NCBI RefSeq assembly: GCF_035222275.1
Contig: NC_085881.1
Location: forward strand, 1,922,001 to 1,986,000
Reading direction: 5' to 3'
Length of the DNA: 64,000 nucleotides
Source of the DNA: Podospora bellae-mahoneyi
Taxonomy: Eukaryota > Ascomycota > Sordariomycetes > Sordariales > Podosporaceae
Shown: positions 58,646-64,000 of the stretch, piece after piece
Layout: each line of letters opens with the position of its first letter
Position numbering within the stretch: position 1 is the first letter of the stretch
Position numbers and translations under genes: made by a program
Notes under the pieces: model-generated
Seen by the model: the letters and a program-made list of their open reading frames with translations, nothing else
What the model was told of the DNA's origin: nothing
Databases searched by the model: none

Positions 58646-59305
58646 GGTATTGGGGCGAGGGGCAACCCTGAAGACATAGACTTATAGACAGTTTACATGG
58701 CTGACAAAATGATAGAGGCAGCCGCTGGGGATGAACATGCAAGCTAGCATGACTCTAAGAATAGTTTATGGATGTTGAATGTATACTTGTGGCACTTAAG
58801 GATAAGCTAGCCAATAAACCTTAAAGATGGCTCATATGCCTTTCAAGATAAGGTCATTTATGTCTTTGAAATAGTTGAACGGTCTTCGAAATATAGTCGA
58901 AGGCGTTTCTTTTATCATTCAAGACCCTGAATCTACGTTACAGAGAAGATAAGCCCCGCCTAAAGTTTAACAACTTTGCTGGTGGTGGTTCCCAATCGGA
59001 GTCCCTAAAGCCAAACCTACGCTCATGCCTGCCACCATGGAAGTGCTGGTACGGTGCCTTCTCAAAATATGGAGGGGTTGATGCCAAACGGATGAAGCAG
59101 AAACCATCGCAAATCATCAGAAGAGGCCCGTGAAAGAGCTCGAAGTGGGGTGTAAGGGTCAGTTACCAGACTTGAAAATTTAGTCCCGCTCTTTATCTAC
59201 CTACCTAGCTTCATTCCGCCATTCTTCTTTTGCTCTCCGCGACCGCACCCACTCTCTACATATAATATCCACATTCAATTCTCCACATCCTTCGAACCAC
59301 GCATA
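58646..59305. other. Intergenic region
   Basis: No gene supported. A CTACCTACCTAG box lies near 59198-59209, and a small hairpin (CTTCGA/TCGAAG) near 58883-58902. Confidence 0.4.
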
Positions 59306-60092
59306 ATGAGCCACCCAACATTCGAAGAAGCGCACTCCCGCCTAGGACATGGCGAGGGCATCGACCAGAACACCATCTGCAACTGCTTCCCCGACCTCAA
59401 TGTACGCAAACGTTTCTGCCAGTTCGTCATCGACCAAGACGACGCTGCTCGGCTAGCAGAACCGAGAACAACCCGCGAGGAACATGTTACGGTAATAGAT
59501 TCCGCCAATCTATTGACCTGGTCCTGTCTTTACACTATTATACCAGCTTTAAACAGGGAGATCCGCCCGTGGGTACCTGCTAGCCGTTGCGCCCGTGGTT
59601 TCCTTTAACGATTGAATCCAACTAGCTGGGGCCTGGGTACCGAGGAGGTATGGGATAGGACGTTGCATACTGAGGAGCATATTCGCGCTGTCAAGAACTG
59701 AGGGGAATGAAGAGCTTACTTTCTCCAGTTGGGCAGACTTGAGTGGACCAAGGATGGTCAAGGCAATTGGTATGTACCACACCCTCCTCACTTAAAGTTG
59801 TTAGAATTTTGATAAGAACTCTGTTACTAGGCCGGTGACTGAAGATGGTGCTGAAGATGGTGTTGAAGATGGTGCTGCCGCTGAAAGATTCCACTGGCGG
59901 GAAACAGGTCTTTGCCTCGTTGTTCGGATCGGTCAACAAGGACACATCGATGGCGTTTATGCCATTTATGATATGGATTGGGATGGTCATTTCACCGGAG
60001 AGGATGGGAGGTATTCTTTTGATGATAGCAATTGGGGTATACCGCCTGGTTTTGAGCACGATAATGAAGATGAGGACGAGGTACGAAGATGA
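59306..60092 (+). CDS. Hypothetical multi-exon protein, exon borders uncertain
   Basis: The start MSHPTFEEAHSRLGHGEG at 59306 has good coding look for about 60 residues (to TTREEHV near 59490). A middle block near 59630-59700 reads SWGLGTEEVWDRTLHTEEHI, then LGRLEWTKDGQGNW after an AG at about 59726. The last exon (about 59832-60092) joins by GTATGT..ACTAG and reads PVTEDGAEDGVEDGAAAERF, then a compact, ordered stretch (ETGLCLVVRIGQQGHIDGVY) and an acidic tail with a stop at 60092. The final intron is convincing; the two earlier ones are not fixed, and none of the possible pairs keeps all good-looking frames. I recognise no family. It is convergent with the P-type ATPase gene. Confidence 0.45.
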
Positions 60093-60452
60093 GATCGAGG
60101 GTGGGGACGAGGCCAAGGAAGAGAAAAGCAGATCTTTTGCGCCCGGCTTGCAGAAAGAATGGGGAATTTGGGTGGTAGCTACCATGTTTGGTGGGACGAG
60201 GTTACATTCTCCCAGTCCAATTCGGCCAGTCTCGGATTTGTGTCGAAAGACATATTGGTCTGTGATGTTGAAGAATGACGGGTGGTCCAGCGATGCAAAG
60301 AACCGCAAATCGTGGTAGGAAACAAAGCCTCGATATTTTATTTCACCACCCACTCTTTCATTCATGTGAAAAAGAAAATTCACTCTCATCAGAATCGGCT
60401 ACATATGTCCCATCAAAATCCCCTCCCTAGTTCCCCTCGCCGTCATAACATC
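60093..60452. other. Convergent 3' region
   Basis: Gap between the hypothetical gene and the end of the P-type ATPase gene. Only antisense-type open frames are present. Confidence 0.4.
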
Positions 60453-63400
60453 TCACCAAGCTACCCTCCCCCAAAACCCCCCAGGATACCTCCTCACCAT
60501 GCACTTCCTCCCCTCATCCAACAACAAAATGCCCAACCCAAAACACATTGGCAAGAACCAGTACTCCACCGGCACCTCCGCCGTCCCCAAAACACTCTGC
60601 AAACTCGGAATATACAACCAAAAAAACGCCATCACCAACGAAAACAACACCGCCGGAAACAAGTAGTAGTTCCTCGTCTCCTTGTTAAACAACGGCGGAT
60701 GCTGAAAAATACTCAACCTTCTCGTCCTAACCGCCAACAAATTGAACCATTGCCTATACCCTCTCTCATCAGCCACACATACCTCATATCACATCAGGGA
60801 ACAAAAGGGGAACTTACACCACAACCAACGTCACAAAGTACACCGAACTAGCCACATTCAACCTCGCTACAACCTCCTCTCCCGACATACCCCCCGGCAC
60901 CCTCCCAAACCCAAACCACAAATCCCCAAATTTGACCCCCTCCCTCTCCAAAAACCAATACGCCATCGCAAAGGCCACCACCGTCTCAATCACACCCACA
61001 AACCCATAACTCTGCACAATCAACCTCCAATCAACCAATCTATCCACCCCGACCCGTCTCGGAGGCCTCTTCAAAACATCCGCCTCGGGAGCTTCATACG
61101 CCAGCGCGGTAGCAGCCAGACAATCCGTAAAACAGCAAATAATGATCATCAAAAACGAGCTCAAAATCTGCGGCAGCCCAAAAGCGACGTTTGTCATGAT
61201 GGGCCAGAACTCAGCAAAACTTCCAGCGGGGAGGAGGTACGCGATGGTTTTCTTGAGGTTGTCAAACAGCACCCGACCAAAGCGGACCGCTTCGACCACG
61301 CTGGAGAAGGACTCGAGAAGGACCATGTCAGCGGCCTCAATGGCAATGTCGCTCCCGCCGCCGATGGCAATGCCAATGTCTGCTGCGCGGAGGGCGGGGG
61401 CGTCGTTAACGCCGTCGCCTGTCATGCCCACGACGTGACCGCGGTCCTGGAGCTCACGGACGATTCGCAGTTTTTGCTCGGGGGTTGTTCGGGCAAAGAC
61501 GACTTCGTTGTAGGAGGAGACGAGAGCGTCCCATTGGGTGCTGTTGAGGGTGATGAGATCCGGGCCGGTCAGCACGATGGACTTTGAGAGCCCCTCGTCG
61601 CCTTCTTCAGACGGAGTGTGATCCCTGTGATTTTTGGTTTCGGTGGGCTCCCGGGACAGAGCGGTGACGTTGGCGACAACGCTGTCTGGGTTGGTGATGA
61701 TGCCGCACTCTCTAGCGATAGCTTGGGCCGTCAAGGCAAAGTCTCCAGTGACCATAAACATGCGAATGCCAGCCGTCCGAAGAATCTTGACCACCTCTGG
61801 GATCTCAGGCCGGGGAGGGTCAACAATAGCGACCAGGCCCACGAGCGTGAGTCCAGATTTGGCTTCCTCCAGAGTCTCTGCCTCAAAGGCAGCCGAGGAA
61901 GAGGGAGACGACTTAAAGGAGCGCCTGGAGAGTGCTTTGTGGGCCAAAAGCAATACCCGACGCCCTTGTGCAGACCAATCATTCTTGATGCGGTTGAACT
62001 TCTCTCTAACTTCAGGAGTCAAGGTCATGGCAACGCCCGAACTACCAGTAAAGTTGGTACAACGGTCCATCAATATCTCTGGAGCTCCCTTGATAGTCAA
62101 GAGCCTGTCACAAAATGTCAGCGAGTGGGTACTGGGAGGTTGTGATAGGAAGACTTACATATCGCCAGGCTCAAAGACAGACGCCGTTCCAGTGGGTAAA
62201 GCCAAGCTCAGCCCATCAGGATGGGTGTATCCCAGAACGCGAATCATGAACTTGTTCTTGCTGTTGAAGGCGAGGTTGAACTTCGTAGCCCAACAGCGCT
62301 TGAGCTCAGACACAGGACCCAAGCCTTCTGCAAACCGCAGAATGGCTTGGTCAGTAGCGTCACCGTGAATCTTTCTTTCACTAATGGGCAGGCTCCTCGT
62401 GGCAGCGTCAAACTCTCCAGCGTTGCAAAGCCCAGCAACGCTGCGCAGCTGGTCAATGGAGTTGCTCGCCATGTCACCGTCGGTAAGTCGCTCGGCGATG
62501 GCAACATCGAGGATGCCATCCACAGTCATTTCCTTGCCACCAAGGGCACAGTCTGTGACCACCATTTTGTTCTGCAGATTTTGGGTAAGTACAATTGCGC
62601 CGAAATGATGAGCACGCAACTTACTTCTGTCAGTGTCCCAGTCTTGTCCGAACAAATGACAGACACAGACCCAAGCGTCTCAACAGTCTTCAACGACTTG
62701 CACAAGACCTTGTTCTTCCGCATCATATTCGCACTGATCGTCAGACTGGCCGTCAACGCTACTGGCAAACCTTCAGGAATGAAAGCCACAGCAACCGACA
62801 CACAAGCAACGATCAGATTAGGGACGCTGATCCAGTCTGGATACGTAGTCCTCAGCCAGGCGGCCCTATCAAACAGTGTCAGTGTGCCGTCAAGTGAACA
62901 AGCCATGTAGGTTCGTACCAAATAACAACAACCGCAATGATCATAACCACCATGATGGAACATATGACATAGACAAAGTTGAGAACCTCCCTCTCAAGAG
63001 GCGTCATCCCCTTCTTAGGCTCATTGGTCAACTTGGCAATCCGTCCAAACACCGTCTTGTTGCCAGTGGCGACAACAACTCCAGTGCAAGTACCAAACGA
63101 GCAATGGGTGCCCTGCAGACCAATGTTCTTGGTCTCAAGGTAGTTCTTATCCGTAGCATCAACAGTGGCAGCAAGAGGGACCGATTCACCTGCATAGCGA
63201 CAATCAGCAACACCTCACACTCCTCTCGCCAAATTGGCAGACTCACCAGTAAGGATCGACCGATCAAACTTAGCATCACTCGACACCTGCACAAACCTCA
63301 CATCCGCCGGCAACTTATTCCCCGCCTTGACCAGCAACACATCTCCAGGGACAATATCAGCAGCCATGGCCGAAACCTGAACGCCTTCCCGAATCAAAAG

Positions 63401-64000
63401 ACACTCCTCAGGAATCATATTCTTGATGGAAGCCATGACCCGAGACGACGACCAGTCCTGCCACATGTTGAAGGCGGCCTGAATGAAGAACACAGCAAGC
63501 AAGACGATAGCCAAGGCCAAGTTGGCCTGGGCCGGGGGTTGTCCCAGGGGCTTCCAAGCAACGAAGACGAGGATGGAACCGACGAGGAGGACAGAACCGA
63601 AGCCCTTAAAGAAGTAGCCCATGATTTGTTGGAAGTGGTGGGTCTCCGGGGGAGAGGGCGTATTTTTGCCATATTCAGTGAGGCGGCGCTTGATTTGGTC
63701 TTGAGAGAGGCCTTGGTCGAGGGAGGTGGTCCAGCGATTGACAACGTCAGCAATGGGAAGGGTGTGCCATTCGAGGTCGGCAAGGCCTGTCATCATCAGA
63801 CATATCGTCAGCCTTCCCGAACCGCAAATGTGACCAAGAGAAAACAAAGTACCTGTCGCAGTAGCCTTTGAGAGCTTGTTGGCCACTTCAGCCTTGCGGT
63901 TGTAATCATCAATGTCGATGGAGCTGGTCAAGAGTGTTAGTAGACGTTGATCACACACAAGCCTGCTGAAGACTTACACAGTCCGGTACTGAATAGGCAG
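60453..64000 (-). CDS. P-type ATPase, subtype IIC-like (Na+/K+-ATPase alpha type), partial
   Basis: Membrane cation pump; 1017 residues lie in the window and the N-terminal start is beyond the right edge. Minus-strand exons: 64000-63978 (partial), 63923-63853, 63786-63247, 63189-62919, 62865-62625, 62571-62159, 62104-60818, 60753-60453. The actuator domain has ILTGESVPLAA. M4 has VAVAFIPEGLPVALTASL. The phosphorylated Asp is in VICSDKTGTLTEN, MLLTIKGAPEILMDR lies in the nucleotide domain, and MFMVTGDFALTAQAIA and HVVGMTGDGVNDAPALR are the hinge motifs. Six or more TMs follow M4. SSRVMASIKNMIPEECLLIREG resembles Na+/K+- and H+/K+-ATPases more than fungal ENA pumps. No beta subunit is known in fungi, so ion choice is open. 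All seven introns have GT donors and CAG or TAG acceptors. Confidence 0.94.

Noticed and set aside
59691-60389. 232-residue minus-strand frame with hydrophobic stretches
   Set aside because: Antisense to the acidic last exon of the 59.3 kb gene; same mirror effect as at 35.4 kb.

Overview
This is fungal nuclear DNA, almost certainly from a filamentous ascomycete of the Sordariomycetes (Sordariales-like). The reasons are short GT..AG introns (about 50-200 nt) with CTAAC or CTGAC branch sites, and families typical of that class: a fungal INO80, a Zn(II)2Cys6 factor, a HET-domain protein, a DUF3433 membrane protein, a Ser/Thr-rich wall protein and a fungal P-IIC ATPase. Exon models were built by hand from splice signals and reading-frame continuity. 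Names rest on recognised motifs, because no database search was possible.

Left part (0.7-18.2 kb): housekeeping genes. ARB1 (ribosome biogenesis ABCF ATPase) is followed in the same direction by the chromatin remodeller INO80. On the minus strand come a lipid-droplet-type serine hydrolase, a 124-residue secreted protein split over three small exons, a GPCR-like gene that seems to have lost its central helices, and a Gfo/Idh/MocA oxidoreductase. Middle (18.2-38.5 kb): loosely packed and AT-richer, with a possible degenerate BTB-like gene, a secreted Ser/Thr-rich repeat protein, a Mn superoxide dismutase, two small unknown spliced genes, a T5orf172 (GIY-YIG-like) protein, a large ankyrin-plus-TPR gene broken by two frame changes, a highly acidic low-complexity protein and a GNAT acetyltransferase.

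Right part (39-64 kb): accessory and metabolic genes. These are a Zn2Cys6 transcription factor, a convergent TauD/TfdA dioxygenase, a CorA-like transporter, a HET-domain protein, a 1300-residue DUF3433 membrane protein, a Baeyer-Villiger monooxygenase divergent from a cyclase-family hydrolase, a hotdog thioesterase, an unknown spliced gene, and a P-type IIC (Na+/K+-ATPase-like) pump that runs off the right edge. BVMO, cyclase and thioesterase within 5.5 kb look like a small oxidative or hydrolytic module, possibly with the nearby dioxygenase and regulator; that grouping is inference.

No transposon, retroelement, CRISPR array, rRNA or convincing tRNA was seen. No system that is clearly new stands out. 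The best leads are the hidden small secreted protein, the truncated GPCR-like gene, the frame-broken ankyrin/TPR gene, and a run of AAG 3' splice sites between 42 and 57 kb.
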